Positions 1 through 6,567 of a stretch of 7,789 bases of DNA are shown here, piece by piece. The stretch lies in contig JAGVNP010000106.1 in the NCBI GenBank assembly GCA_020053185.1, forward strand, positions 1-7,789, written 5' to 3'. The translations under genes were made by a program, and so were the position numbers. The notes under the pieces were generated by a model. It was not told the DNA's origin. It did no database searches and saw only the letters and a list, made by a program, of their open reading frames with translations. Numbering within the stretch: position 1 is the stretch's first letter; every line of letters begins with the position of its first letter. The DNA comes from Deltaproteobacteria bacterium. GTDB taxonomy: Bacteria > Desulfobacterota > Desulfomonilia > UBA1062.

Positions 1-1
1 A

Positions 2-883
2 AGGATTCTGCCGTACAGGGTAGCGCTTTCAATAGGAAGGGGTTTGGGACTGCTTTTATGGGTTGTTGATCCTTTCCACAAAAAAATTGCAACAATTCAG
101 ATGAAGGCTGCGTTGGGTGATCAGTTCCGAAAAAAGGATGTGATAAAGGTTTTTATGAATCACGGGGATATTGCGGTTGATACGATCAAATATGCCTACA
201 TGTCTCTCAAAGAGGTAAAGGAAAAGGTTTTTATAGAGGGTATAGAAAGACTTGAAGCTGCGCTTGCAACCGGCAGAGGAGTTATGGCTATTACCGGGCA
301 TATTGGCAACTGGGAGATCCTTACGCATTGTGCGAGGATACTTAATATAGAATTTTGCGTTATGGCTGATATGAGAAAAGACCCGAAACTTGAATCTCTT
401 GTGGATAATGTGCGGTCAAGATCAGGTGCAACCATATTACCGCCAAAGGGAAAGGCTCTTATGCTGATAAAAGAGCTTAAAAAGGGGAGACTTATTGGCT
501 TTGTGGTTGATCAGAGGGGCGCACGTGGTGACAAGCTTTTCTGCGATTTTTTCAACATGCCTGCCCCGACCAATCCGGCACCTGCCTTTATAGCTTTGAA
601 AGGTGATGCATTGATGTTGCCAGTGTATGCAGTGAAACATGCAGACTATTACCGTATATGCATTGGAGACATTGCTGACACCAGGAATTTCGGAAATGGG
701 GCTGAGGCTATCAAAAAGATCAGCGATTATATGCAGTCATGGATCGAGTCTGTGGTAAAGCAGTATCCTTCACAGTGGTTCTGGCTCCACGGCAGGTGGA
801 CGAGGCGCTCTGATATGAGAGAGATCATCAAGACCGGGGCAGATTTTAAGGTCTATGTCGAGACACAGGCAAAAGAGGGGTAG
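2..883 (+). CDS. LpxL/HtrB-type lipid A acyltransferase, 5'-truncated by window edge
   Basis: Lysophospholipid acyltransferase family protein of the lipid A late-acyltransferase type. Known family members transfer a fatty acyl chain from acyl-ACP to a lipid A precursor at the inner face of the inner membrane. The reading frame is open to the left edge: the codons before position 44 read LPYRVALSIGRGLG, typical of the N-terminus of this family, so the TTG at 44 is internal and the true start lies outside. About 293 residues are visible. The catalytic motif HxxxxE is present as HIGNWE, with His at 299-301 and Glu at 314-316. Further on come VVDQRG, an FFNMPAPTNPAPAF segment and a late LPVYAV block, which match the family's later conserved blocks. 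The gene ends in tandem TAG stops at 881-886. Family assignment is firm. Which acyl chain or position it serves (LpxL, LpxM or LpxP, or another acceptor) cannot be told from this sequence. Confidence 0.9.
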   Translation, partial: RILPYRVALSIGRGLGLLLWVVDPFHKKIATIQMKAALGDQFRKKDVIKVFMNHGDIAVDTIKYAYMSLKEVKEKVFIEGIERLEAALATGRGVMAITGHIGNWEILTHCARILNIEFCVMADMRKDPKLESLVDNVRSRSGATILPPKGKALMLIKELKKGRLIGFVVDQRGARGDKLFCDFFNMPAPTNPAPAFIALKGDALMLPVYAVKHADYYRICIGDIADTRNFGNGAEAIKKISDYMQSWIESVVKQYPSQWFWLHGRWTRRSDMREIIKTGADFKVYVETQAKEG

Positions 884-903
884 TAGAATTTTCTTCATAG
901 TTC

Positions 904-932
904 TTGATTTTTATCGCTACTCTTTGTATAGG
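904..932 (+). promoter_or_regulatory. Candidate sigma-70 promoter for tRNA-Cys
   Basis: A -35 box TTGATT at 904-909 and a -10 box TATAGG at 927-932 are separated by 17 bp. This predicts transcription starting near 939, about 9 nt before the mature tRNA. Each box matches 4 of 6 consensus positions. The placement is what makes it plausible. It lies in the 64-bp gap after the acyltransferase gene, where I see no terminator, so the tRNA may also be transcribed by read-through. Confidence 0.5.
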
Positions 933-947
933 AGAAAGGTCTTTTGC

Positions 948-1022
948 GGCGGCATAGCCAAGTGGTAAGGCGACGGTCTGCAAAATCGTTATTCACCGGT
1001 TCAAATCCGGTTGCCGCCTCCA
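948..1022 (+). tRNA. tRNA-Cys (anticodon GCA), CCA encoded
   Basis: A full cloverleaf can be folded by hand. The acceptor stem pairs 948-954 (GGCGGCA) with 1012-1018 (TGCCGCC). The D stem pairs 957-959 with 969-971. The anticodon stem pairs 973-977 with 985-989, and the loop carries GCA at 980-982. The T stem pairs 995-999 with 1007-1011 around the loop TTCAAAT. Position 1019 is T, the discriminator U73 that is a known identity element for cysteinyl-tRNA synthetase. CCA is encoded at 1020-1022. No second tRNA is adjacent. The gene ends 11 bp before the stop codon of a convergent small gene, and no obvious T-tract terminator lies between them. Confidence 0.97.
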
Positions 1023-1033
1023 TTATTCTTTTG

Positions 1034-1300
1034 TTAGAAAAAAATCTGACAAATCCATCCGATGAGTGTCATAATTATCAAAAGCCCGAGAATCAGAATT
1101 GCAATATCAAGCTGAGTTCCTAAAAAACGAACAGAATTGTCCTCGCTCTCAACTGTCTTTGCTGGCTTATCTGTTTTTTCTTCATGGGGGAATATTCTGC
1201 GGAACAACCATGATGCTGCAGGTACTAGTGTAACCAGTAATGCCAGAAATGCAAGCCATGCCATCACAGGATTATCGATCAGAAAGTTGACGAATTTCAT
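1034..1300 (-). CDS. Small protein with two predicted membrane segments, function unknown
   Basis: An 88-residue protein I do not recognise. It has two strongly hydrophobic segments, roughly residues 13-33 and 66-86, joined by a polar charged linker that begins RRIFPHEEKTDKPAK. The positive charge after segment 1 suggests that the linker is cytoplasmic and both ends face the periplasm; this is inference. The start is supported by a Shine-Dalgarno-like AAGGAG (complement of 1313-1318) 12 nt upstream, a slightly long spacing. The start is only 30 bp downstream of the SGNH-fold gene's stop on the same strand, so the two are probably co-transcribed. The protein has no signal-peptide cleavage motif and no known catalytic motif. 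The 3' end converges on tRNA-Cys. The hydrophobic pattern and the ribosome site support a real gene, but homology was not testable. Confidence 0.65.
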   Translation of the reverse strand: MKFVNFLIDNPVMAWLAFLALLVTLVPAASWLFRRIFPHEEKTDKPAKTVESEDNSVRFLGTQLDIAILILGLLIIMTLIGWICQIFF

Positions 1301-1330
1301 TTTTGCTTTTTGCTCCTTACTCTTTAATTT

Positions 1331-1906
1331 TTAATCCTTAATTCTCCTAATGACAAGCCTGTCCAGCTTATGGATGATTGCTTCTGCAAAGACCTCATGG
1401 CCTTTTTCATTCGGATAGCGGTTATCTTTCTGGATAAGATCGGAATTGGATATGCTTTTTTCCATGACATAACCTGCCCAATACGAATGCACAGGGATCA
1501 TCTCGCATTCAAGGTCAAGGCAGACCTCACGTATGGTTCTGTAATAGATATAGACTGCCTCCATCTCGTATGGGTCATCAAAAGGCTGTGACGTTGCAAG
1601 CATAATGACAGGACCAAACCTTTTTCGTGCAAGCCGTACCATCTGTACAAGATTTTCTTTGAATTCCGAGCGGTAGACCGGGCAAAATGCATCGTCAATC
1701 CCAAAATGGATCATCAGGATATCAGGCTTAAACGGATCAATATCTTCATAAAAAGACCAGATGCCGTTGAATGAAGTCTCTTTGGGACGTGACCTGTTAA
1801 TAAGCTCAATACCTTTGTCTGCACAATATTCTTGCACAATATCCACATAGTTTTTTTTAACGCCAAGACCTGCAGGTATGCTTCCGCCACGGATAAGAAG
1901 TCTCAT
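1331..1906 (-). CDS. SGNH/GDSL-hydrolase-fold protein with altered catalytic blocks
   Basis: A 191-residue protein with the overall pattern of SGNH hydrolases, which are mostly esterases, acetylesterases or lipases. Block I is LIRGGSIPAG with the candidate nucleophile Ser9, but GDS has become GGS. Block II (NRSRP, about 37-41) lacks the usual Gly. Block III is HFGIDDA (67-73), where the Asn of GxND is Asp71. Block V is DNRYPNEKGHEVFAEAI (161-177), where the catalytic His of DxxH is Tyr164; His170 of the following GH remains. There is no signal peptide, so it is probably cytoplasmic. The start fits the family, whose members begin at the first beta strand right before block I. The ribosome site is weak. 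It lies 30 bp upstream of the small membrane protein gene. The fold call is fairly secure; enzymatic activity is uncertain because several canonical residues differ. Confidence 0.78.
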   Translation of the reverse strand: MRLLIRGGSIPAGLGVKKNYVDIVQEYCADKGIELINRSRPKETSFNGIWSFYEDIDPFKPDILMIHFGIDDAFCPVYRSEFKENLVQMVRLARKRFGPVIMLATSQPFDDPYEMEAVYIYYRTIREVCLDLECEMIPVHSYWAGYVMEKSISNSDLIQKDNRYPNEKGHEVFAEAIIHKLDRLVIRRIKD

Positions 1907-1924
1907 ACTTTTTCTTTACCGTAT

Positions 1925-1952
1925 TTTATAAGGTTGTCAACGAGACTTACAA
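1925..1952 (-). promoter_or_regulatory. Candidate promoter for the SGNH-fold gene
   Basis: Reading the minus strand, a -35-like TTGTAA (complement of 1947-1952) is followed after 16 bp by a -10-like TATAAA (complement of 1925-1930). Transcription would start about 12 nt before the ATG. The -35 box overlaps the first two bases of the T-tract of the upstream terminator, so the gap is fully used. The -35 match is modest (4 of 6) and the call is tentative. It is supported mainly by the terminator just upstream, which would require this gene to have its own promoter. Confidence 0.4.
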
Positions 1953-1986
1953 AAAAAGAAGGAGGCATAGATTGCCTCCTTCTTTT
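1951..1986 (-). terminator. Rho-independent terminator of the 486-residue secreted protein gene
   Basis: A perfect 14-bp inverted repeat pairs 1954-1967 with 1973-1986 around a 5-nt loop (1968-1972), with a GGAGGC/GCCTCC core. On the minus strand the stem runs into a tract of seven T (complement of 1951-1957), part of which also pairs. It begins 23 bp after the stop codon of the secreted-protein gene. On the plus strand the stem ends in only four T, so it could stop transcription in that direction too, less well. Confidence 0.9.
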
Positions 1987-2009
1987 GCATATTAAAATCC
2001 GGTCAGTTT

Positions 2010-3470
2010 TTACAGCGGATTTTTCTTCAGATGCTCTTCAATTGCTTTTAAGGACCAGTGTCTGTCATACCTCTTTTCAAGTTTCGTCATGAACAGTCCC
2101 AGATTTTTTCCTTCCTGATTCTCGGACTTTATTTTTAATGGATTATCTATATAGTTCACGTATTGTATCTCGTCATATCCCTTTTTATACGGATGGGGCG
2201 GGTGGTAGAACTCACAGAACATCCGATGGCTTCCTTTCTTTGCATACGAAAAGTCCCAGTCCTGCCACACAAAACCGATGCATCCGGGATATTTCTCAGG
2301 AGAATGATCAGAGTTGATGTCGTCAATAATGCCCATTTTAATCCTTACATTCTGTCTGATCTCAGGAGTAAGCATAGTTCTGGTAATGAATGTTCCGAAG
2401 TCGCCTGTGATGAGTCTCCAGTTATCGAACTCTGGGTTGAAGTTTTCCTCGCCGTCATCCATTTTTCCATCCACGTCAAACCCTTTGGGATTTGTGGAGC
2501 TATAGCACTTTGATCCGATTACAGATGGGTTGTAGTCTGACCCGAATCTTATTACCATGGAGATCCCTAATTTTTTCATATTGCTAAGCGGGATATCAAA
2601 CTGTAACGGCACGGTTGCGCCATAGCGATAGTAGATCACATCCTCAATAACCCTTATTGCAGGGATGTTCAAAACCTGTACAAACTCCTCACACCTTCTG
2701 TTTAATCGTATTGGACCTATGTGATAGCCGATTGTATTGGATTTCACATCCTCTTCGTTGAGACGGACCTTACCAACACCGAACACTGTTACCGTGATGC
2801 GGGCCGTTAGCCTGTCAAGAAAGTTCTCCCCGTTTCCTCCGGCCTTTTTTGTGCACCATTTCTTTGTATAGAACACTGTGTGGTAGCCTTCTTTCGTAAT
2901 GAGGTACTGTGATCCCCATGTGTCTGAGGCAAAGGTCTCGGTAGAATAGTCATATGTCACATATGGCGGCTCAGATGATTTTGCAGGCGGATTGGATGAA
3001 AAGGCCAGAAAATAACACCACCCTTTTTCACCTGTAAGCGGATCAGTTACCTCGATCTCAGATGCCTTGGAATAGCCGGTTACCCATGCATCTTTTGATA
3101 CTTTATCCCCAAGATCTTCTGCCATGAAGAGTAGTTTATCCCATGTGTCAAACTTGCCGTTGCTCAAATCAGTGCTCTTGATCGGGCCGCCTGTCAGTAT
3201 CCAGTCACCATTCTCGCCGGTCATCTCGTCGATCTGATATGGGATAGGCTTGAATGCTCCGTCGCTGTAAGCATAGAGGCGCACGTTGGAAAGAGGCGAG
3301 CCAACTATCTCGCGTGCTATCCGTCCCTCCATGATCACAGGGTCAACCCATCGCTTTAACGTCCTTTTTGACTGGATCACGTCATCTGCTGACGATGCGC
3401 TTGAAAAGATCAGAAGCACTCCTATCAGGAAAAGTGTTGATAGGATGAACCTAACGTATTTAATCTTCAT
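2010..3470 (-). CDS. Secreted protein of unknown function
   Basis: A 486-residue protein with a classic Sec signal peptide: basic N-terminus (MKIKYVR), hydrophobic core at about 8-21, and a likely signal peptidase I site after SSASSA (about residue 28). The mature part is soluble and rich in aromatic residues and beta-type patterning, with no further membrane segment. An early region (47-83) includes IMEGRI and a stretch ending PIPYQIDE, followed by FDTWDKLLFMAEDLGD (107-122). An acidic loop DVDGKMDDGEE (332-342) resembles Ca2+-binding loops. Six scattered Cys (152, 206, 260, 322, 397, 419) are present, with no CxxCH haem motif and no lipobox. I do not recognise a catalytic family. The start is supported by AAGGAGG 4 nt upstream and by the position of the signal peptide. 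It has its own promoter and a strong terminator, so it looks monocistronic. Export is well supported; final location (periplasm or outer surface) is open. Confidence 0.88.
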   Translation of the reverse strand: MKIKYVRFILSTLFLIGVLLIFSSASSADDVIQSKRTLKRWVDPVIMEGRIAREIVGSPLSNVRLYAYSDGAFKPIPYQIDEMTGENGDWILTGGPIKSTDLSNGKFDTWDKLLFMAEDLGDKVSKDAWVTGYSKASEIEVTDPLTGEKGWCYFLAFSSNPPAKSSEPPYVTYDYSTETFASDTWGSQYLITKEGYHTVFYTKKWCTKKAGGNGENFLDRLTARITVTVFGVGKVRLNEEDVKSNTIGYHIGPIRLNRRCEEFVQVLNIPAIRVIEDVIYYRYGATVPLQFDIPLSNMKKLGISMVIRFGSDYNPSVIGSKCYSSTNPKGFDVDGKMDDGEENFNPEFDNWRLITGDFGTFITRTMLTPEIRQNVRIKMGIIDDINSDHSPEKYPGCIGFVWQDWDFSYAKKGSHRMFCEFYHPPHPYKKGYDEIQYVNYIDNPLKIKSENQEGKNLGLFMTKLEKRYDRHWSLKAIEEHLKKNPL

Positions 3471-3526
3471 AAATCCTCCTTAACCATTTTTCATTAAATT
3501 TAAATAAACAGACTCAGTTAGTTCTA

Positions 3527-3554
3527 ATTATAATGAGATATCAGCATTAATCAA
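3527..3554 (-). promoter_or_regulatory. Sigma-70-like promoter of the secreted protein gene
   Basis: On the minus strand, TTGATT (complement of 3549-3554) and a perfect TATAAT (complement of 3527-3532) are separated by 16 bp. The predicted start near 3520 gives a leader of about 50 nt that carries an AAGGAGG ribosome site at 3475-3481. This is the best promoter match in the window. Confidence 0.65.
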
Positions 3555-3643
3555 GAAGGCAGATTTTTTTACGCCGAAACATATACAAGTGTTTTATGCC
3601 ATATGTGAGGGATTTTATATTTTTTCTTATCTCATTTCATGTG

Positions 3644-3655
3644 GTTATCGATAAC
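3644..3655. promoter_or_regulatory. 12-bp perfect palindrome upstream of mgsA, possible operator
   Basis: GTTATCGATAAC is a perfect palindrome located 74 bp before the mgsA start codon, in the 259-bp divergent region. TTTTTCTT (3621-3628) and AAGAAAAA (3656-3663) add an imperfect outer dyad. I saw no convincing sigma-70 promoter for mgsA nearby, so a link to mgsA control is inference. Nothing else in this intergenic stretch stood out beyond the promoter of the divergent gene and general AT-richness. Confidence 0.3.
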
Positions 3656-3729
3656 AAGAAAAAGGGGCTATCGGCTTAGCTTTCCGCATGGTAAAGGGAT
3701 GACAAGAGCATAATAAAGGAGAAAATCTT

Positions 3730-4197
3730 ATGGAATATAAGAAGATGATAGTAGGGCGCCGCAAGAAGATAGCGCTTGTGGCTCATGACAACAAAAAAAG
3801 TGAAATGATCGAATGGGCCAAGTTCAACCGCGAGATGCTGTTGCGCCATCGGATCTGCGGTACAGGAACCACGGGAAAAATGCTGGAAAAAGAACTTGGC
3901 GTTGAGATCGAGCGGCTTCAGAGCGGCCCGCTGGGCGGAGATCAGCAGATTGGCGCAAAGATCGCAGACGGCGATATCGATTTTCTTGTGTTTTTCTGGG
4001 ACCCGCTTGAGCCATTGCCACATGATCCTGACATAAAGGCTCTGCTGCGCATGGCAGTGGTATGGAACATACCGACAGCGTGCAACCGCTCTACTGCGGA
4101 TTTCATGATCTCGTCTCCGCTCATGGATTCAGATTATGAGCGCATCATCCCTGATTATGATGAGTACCGGAAGAGGAAGCTTGGGTTGAGTAAGTAA
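3730..4197 (+). CDS. mgsA: Methylglyoxal synthase
   Basis: A cytoplasmic enzyme that converts dihydroxyacetone phosphate to methylglyoxal and phosphate, a glycolytic bypass that relieves sugar-phosphate build-up. At 155 residues it is close to the E. coli enzyme (about 152) and aligns almost without gaps. Key residues fall at the same numbers: His19 and Asp20 in IALVAHD, the phosphate-binding GTGTTG at 44-49, the catalytic Asp71 in GPLGGDQQ, Asp91 in FFWDPL, and His98 and Asp101 in PHDPDIKALLR. The VWNIPTACNRSTADF segment (111-125) is also typical. The start is set by AAGGAG at 3716-3721, 8 nt before the ATG. It is divergent from the secreted-protein gene and 143 bp upstream of the MFS transporter gene on the same strand. 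The enzyme is allosterically inhibited by phosphate in E. coli; control here is not visible beyond a palindrome upstream. Confidence 0.98.
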   Translation: MEYKKMIVGRRKKIALVAHDNKKSEMIEWAKFNREMLLRHRICGTGTTGKMLEKELGVEIERLQSGPLGGDQQIGAKIADGDIDFLVFFWDPLEPLPHDPDIKALLRMAVVWNIPTACNRSTADFMISSPLMDSDYERIIPDYDEYRKRKLGLSK

Positions 4198-4279
4198 GGG
4201 TTTTGATAGTGATCAGCGCAAAAAGAAAAGACTTGAATTGATACATAACAGCAGACATATTAAACTTAAAATCATGGCA

Positions 4280-4300
4280 GACTATTTATATGGCATAGTC
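4280..4300. repeat. Short inverted repeat between mgsA and the transporter gene
   Basis: GACTAT (4280-4285) and ATAGTC (4295-4300) form 6-bp arms around 9 nt, followed after four As by five T (4306-4310). It could be a weak hairpin or a protein-binding dyad. The rest of the 143-bp gap (4198-4340) holds a weak promoter-like pair, TTGAAT (4233-4238) and CATATT (4256-4261) spaced 17 bp, and the transporter's ribosome site. These elements are suggestive only. Confidence 0.25.
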
Positions 4301-4340
4301 CAAAATTTTTAATAAGTATGTATTGTGAGGGGGAGTCGTT

Positions 4341-5561
4341 ATGGAAAAGACAAAGGCATCTGTGACTCCTTACCGCTGGGTAGTGCTGGCGGTTTACATG
4401 CTTATTACCGCAATATCTCAGATCATGTGGATGACTTTCGCGCCCATAGCTAGAGATGCAGCAGCTGTATATACTAACGGCAATATCAATTACATAGATT
4501 TTCTTGCTATATTAGCCATGCTTGGGTGGCTCCCCTTTTGTATTCCTGCTGCATGGTGCATTGATAAATTTGGATTAAAATGGGGTGCGGGCATCGGTGT
4601 TATCCTCCTTGGTATGGGTGGATTCCTGCGCATATTCGCTCCGAACTACGGATGGCTCCTTGCTTGCATGGTAGCATGTGCCATAGCACAACCTTTTGTG
4701 CTTAATGCATTTACCAAGCTTGCGTCGAACTGGTTCCCGGAAAATGAAGAGGCTCTGGCATCAGGATTGTTGACCATGTCCATGTTCGTCGGATTTACCA
4801 CGGTTATGTTCGCCACTGATTTTATCCTCGCGCACTATCGAAAAATCGGCGCAATCAAACAGGGTATAGATGTCATCCTTTATGTATATGGTATACCAGC
4901 TCTGGTTGGAATGATCCTGTATTTTATCTTTGTAAAAGACAAGCCCAAATTGCCACCCAACCCCATTGCTGCTGAAAAAAAGGTGTCCATGACTGTAGGG
5001 CTAAAATCACTTTTTCGGAATAAAGATTTTCTTTATCTACTGGGGTTGTTTTTCGTAGGGGTAGGTGCGTTTAATGCGATACTGACAAAAATTGATTGTA
5101 TATTCAAAGACCGGGCTTTAGACATTGATTCGACACTTGCACCTGGCATTGTTGGCGGAATGATAGTGATCGGTGGCATAGGCGGTGCAGTAATCCTTTC
5201 TGCGCTTTCCGATAAATACCACAAAAGAAAGGTGTTCCTGTTATTAGCGGCAGGGATGGCTGTTCCCCTCACAATGCTTTTGCAGTATTTGTCATCTATT
5301 GTGTTTTTGGGCATCTGCGGCTTTTTATTCGGATTTTTCCTTATCTCTGCATTACCGATAGGGCTGACCTATGCGGTGGAAAAAACTCACCCGGTCCCTG
5401 AAGCCACATCAAACGGGATTTTGATGCTGAGCGGCCAGATAAGTGGCCTTCCTATTGTGGTCTTTTTCAACATGACATTAATCACCGTGCTCTACGGTAT
5501 AGCATTTCTTCTTGCGCTGCTGATGAAAGAGATAAAATCACCCGATGACAAATTAATATAA
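4341..5561 (+). CDS. MFS transporter, FLVCR-like type
   Basis: A 406-residue inner-membrane protein of the major facilitator superfamily with about 12 membrane segments in two halves, joined by a hydrophilic loop at about 200-228. Each half has a motif-A-like loop, DKFGLKWG (75-82) and LSDKYHKRK (289-297). Several stretches resemble the FLVCR/DIRC2-type subfamily: RWVVL near the N-terminus, PAAWCIDKFG, CAIAQPFVLNAFTKLASNWF (113-132), and ATSNGILMLSGQISG (355-369). FLVCR proteins are known in animals for transport of haem and choline; bacterial members have no settled substrate, so none is assigned. The start follows a purine-rich GAGGGGGAG site (4327-4335), 5 nt before the ATG. The last two segments (about 358-396) are joined by almost no loop, making the C-terminus compact. 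It may be co-transcribed with mgsA or have its own promoter in the 143-bp gap. It converges with the next gene, 25 bp apart, with no clear terminator between. Confidence 0.85.
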   Translation: MEKTKASVTPYRWVVLAVYMLITAISQIMWMTFAPIARDAAAVYTNGNINYIDFLAILAMLGWLPFCIPAAWCIDKFGLKWGAGIGVILLGMGGFLRIFAPNYGWLLACMVACAIAQPFVLNAFTKLASNWFPENEEALASGLLTMSMFVGFTTVMFATDFILAHYRKIGAIKQGIDVILYVYGIPALVGMILYFIFVKDKPKLPPNPIAAEKKVSMTVGLKSLFRNKDFLYLLGLFFVGVGAFNAILTKIDCIFKDRALDIDSTLAPGIVGGMIVIGGIGGAVILSALSDKYHKRKVFLLLAAGMAVPLTMLLQYLSSIVFLGICGFLFGFFLISALPIGLTYAVEKTHPVPEATSNGILMLSGQISGLPIVVFFNMTLITVLYGIAFLLALLMKEIKSPDDKLI

Positions 5562-5586
5562 TATTAGCGGAATTTTGTTGATCTTG

Positions 5587-6561
5587 TCAAAAATAAGCAG
5601 GGGTCACTGCATCTATAAGTGGCAGCAAGAAGTGTTTATCTTTTTGTTCATCAAGCAAGTTTTTCAATATCTGCACACCCTTTTCATCATTGCCGTTTCC
5701 ATGAACCAAGATGATGCTACCATTTTCGGGTATTTCTCCCTTTGATAACCATGCATTCGTCCCTACAGGAATAAGGCACAGTTCTGCCAGCGTCTCCATC
5801 ATGCTTTGGTTTGACACAAGGCCAGGAAAACGAAAGAATGGCGAGGGCATCAGTCCATGCTCTAATAACATAATCTCTGTTGAAAGTACCTCTTTTTTGA
5901 AATCAACATCTGGCATAAGTAAAAAATTCTGATCTAATGGGCATTGAGCACAGTATGGATGTGAATATGAGTGATTGATCCATGTAACCTGCAACCTATT
6001 TGATCTTATCTGGCTCTGAAGCCATTTAAAATCTGTTTCGTGCTCCTCTACCCATCGCCCTGTAATGGATATAGCAACAGGGATCGGCTCTGTTACATCT
6101 CCATAAGACAACCCCATCAACATTTTAAACAAATTTTTGTCCAATGGTTTCTGTGATGGACACAAGTCTATTGTAAGGAACATGCCGTAGCTAATAGGAT
6201 ATTCACTTTTGATAAGCCCGCCATTTTGCAAAGGACAAGATGGACCAATGTACTGAAAAAGAGCCTTGAAAAATGGGGTGTTTTGCCAGGTCTCATTCTC
6301 AACAGAATCTGAAAAAATAGCTTGGCTAGCCATGATCTCCCGGATCTTAAAGGTGGTGGGATCCAACGCCAGGAAATAGTGGATGGATTCTTTATCATAT
6401 TGCCTTATAGCAATCTGTAATACCCCTTTATCATTATAAAATGGCTTAAATGTAGGTTCATAATAAAGGATTTGAGAGGCGTGAAGACTTAGCGGCGTTT
6501 GGATAGTGAAGATCACGAGAAGACATGACAGACAAAAAATTTTTGAGCGCAAATTTATCAT
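5587..6561 (-). CDS. Secreted polysaccharide-deacetylase-fold (NodB-like) protein, variant active site
   Basis: A 324-residue exported protein. Residues 1-28 form a signal peptide ending in SLHA. The C-terminal two thirds match the NodB homology domain of carbohydrate esterase family 4, whose members remove N-acetyl groups from sugar polymers using a divalent metal. Motif 1 is LTIDLCPS (129-136) instead of TFDDGPS: the first Asp (132, the usual general base) is kept, but the second, a metal ligand, is Leu133. Motif 2 is intact as HSYSH (197-201), giving the two metal His. Motif 3 is FFRFPG (242-247), motif 4 is near VGTNAW (266-271), and motif 5 is IILVHGNG (283-290). The first 120 residues are a separate, unrecognised region. 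No Shine-Dalgarno precedes the ATG; the start is chosen because the signal peptide begins there. It lies 56 bp downstream of the MmgE/PrpD gene on the same strand. Substrate and activity are uncertain. Confidence 0.78.
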   Translation of the reverse strand: MINLRSKIFCLSCLLVIFTIQTPLSLHASQILYYEPTFKPFYNDKGVLQIAIRQYDKESIHYFLALDPTTFKIREIMASQAIFSDSVENETWQNTPFFKALFQYIGPSCPLQNGGLIKSEYPISYGMFLTIDLCPSQKPLDKNLFKMLMGLSYGDVTEPIPVAISITGRWVEEHETDFKWLQSQIRSNRLQVTWINHSYSHPYCAQCPLDQNFLLMPDVDFKKEVLSTEIMLLEHGLMPSPFFRFPGLVSNQSMMETLAELCLIPVGTNAWLSKGEIPENGSIILVHGNGNDEKGVQILKNLLDEQKDKHFLLPLIDAVTPAYF

Positions 6562-6567
6562 GAGTTT

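Noticed and set aside
44..46. TTG as the start codon of the acyltransferase gene
   Set aside because: The frame stays open to the left edge and the upstream codons encode residues typical of the family's N-terminus, so the gene is cut by the window.
948..1022. tRNA-Cys as an attachment site for an integrated element
   Set aside because: No integrase gene and no repeat of the tRNA 3' end are found elsewhere in the window.
1935..1940. Perfect TTGACA on the minus strand upstream of the SGNH-fold gene
   Set aside because: No -10-like sequence occurs 16-18 bp downstream; the TATAAA nearby is only 4 bp away, so another pairing was preferred.
2163..2513. Plus-strand open frame of 116 codons inside the secreted-protein gene
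   Set aside because: It is antisense to a well-supported gene and has no family features or ribosome site.
3579..3606. ACATAT / ATATGT dyad in the divergent region
   Set aside because: Six-base arms 16 bp apart in AT-rich DNA are easily expected by chance.
3676..4023. Minus-strand open frame of about 115 codons over mgsA and its leader
   Set aside because: It lies opposite a certain mgsA gene, shows no recognisable domain and has no good ribosome site; it is a shadow of the coding strand.
4280..4310. Rho-independent terminator after mgsA
   Set aside because: The 6-bp AT-rich stem is weak and four As separate it from the short T run, so it is listed only as an inverted repeat.
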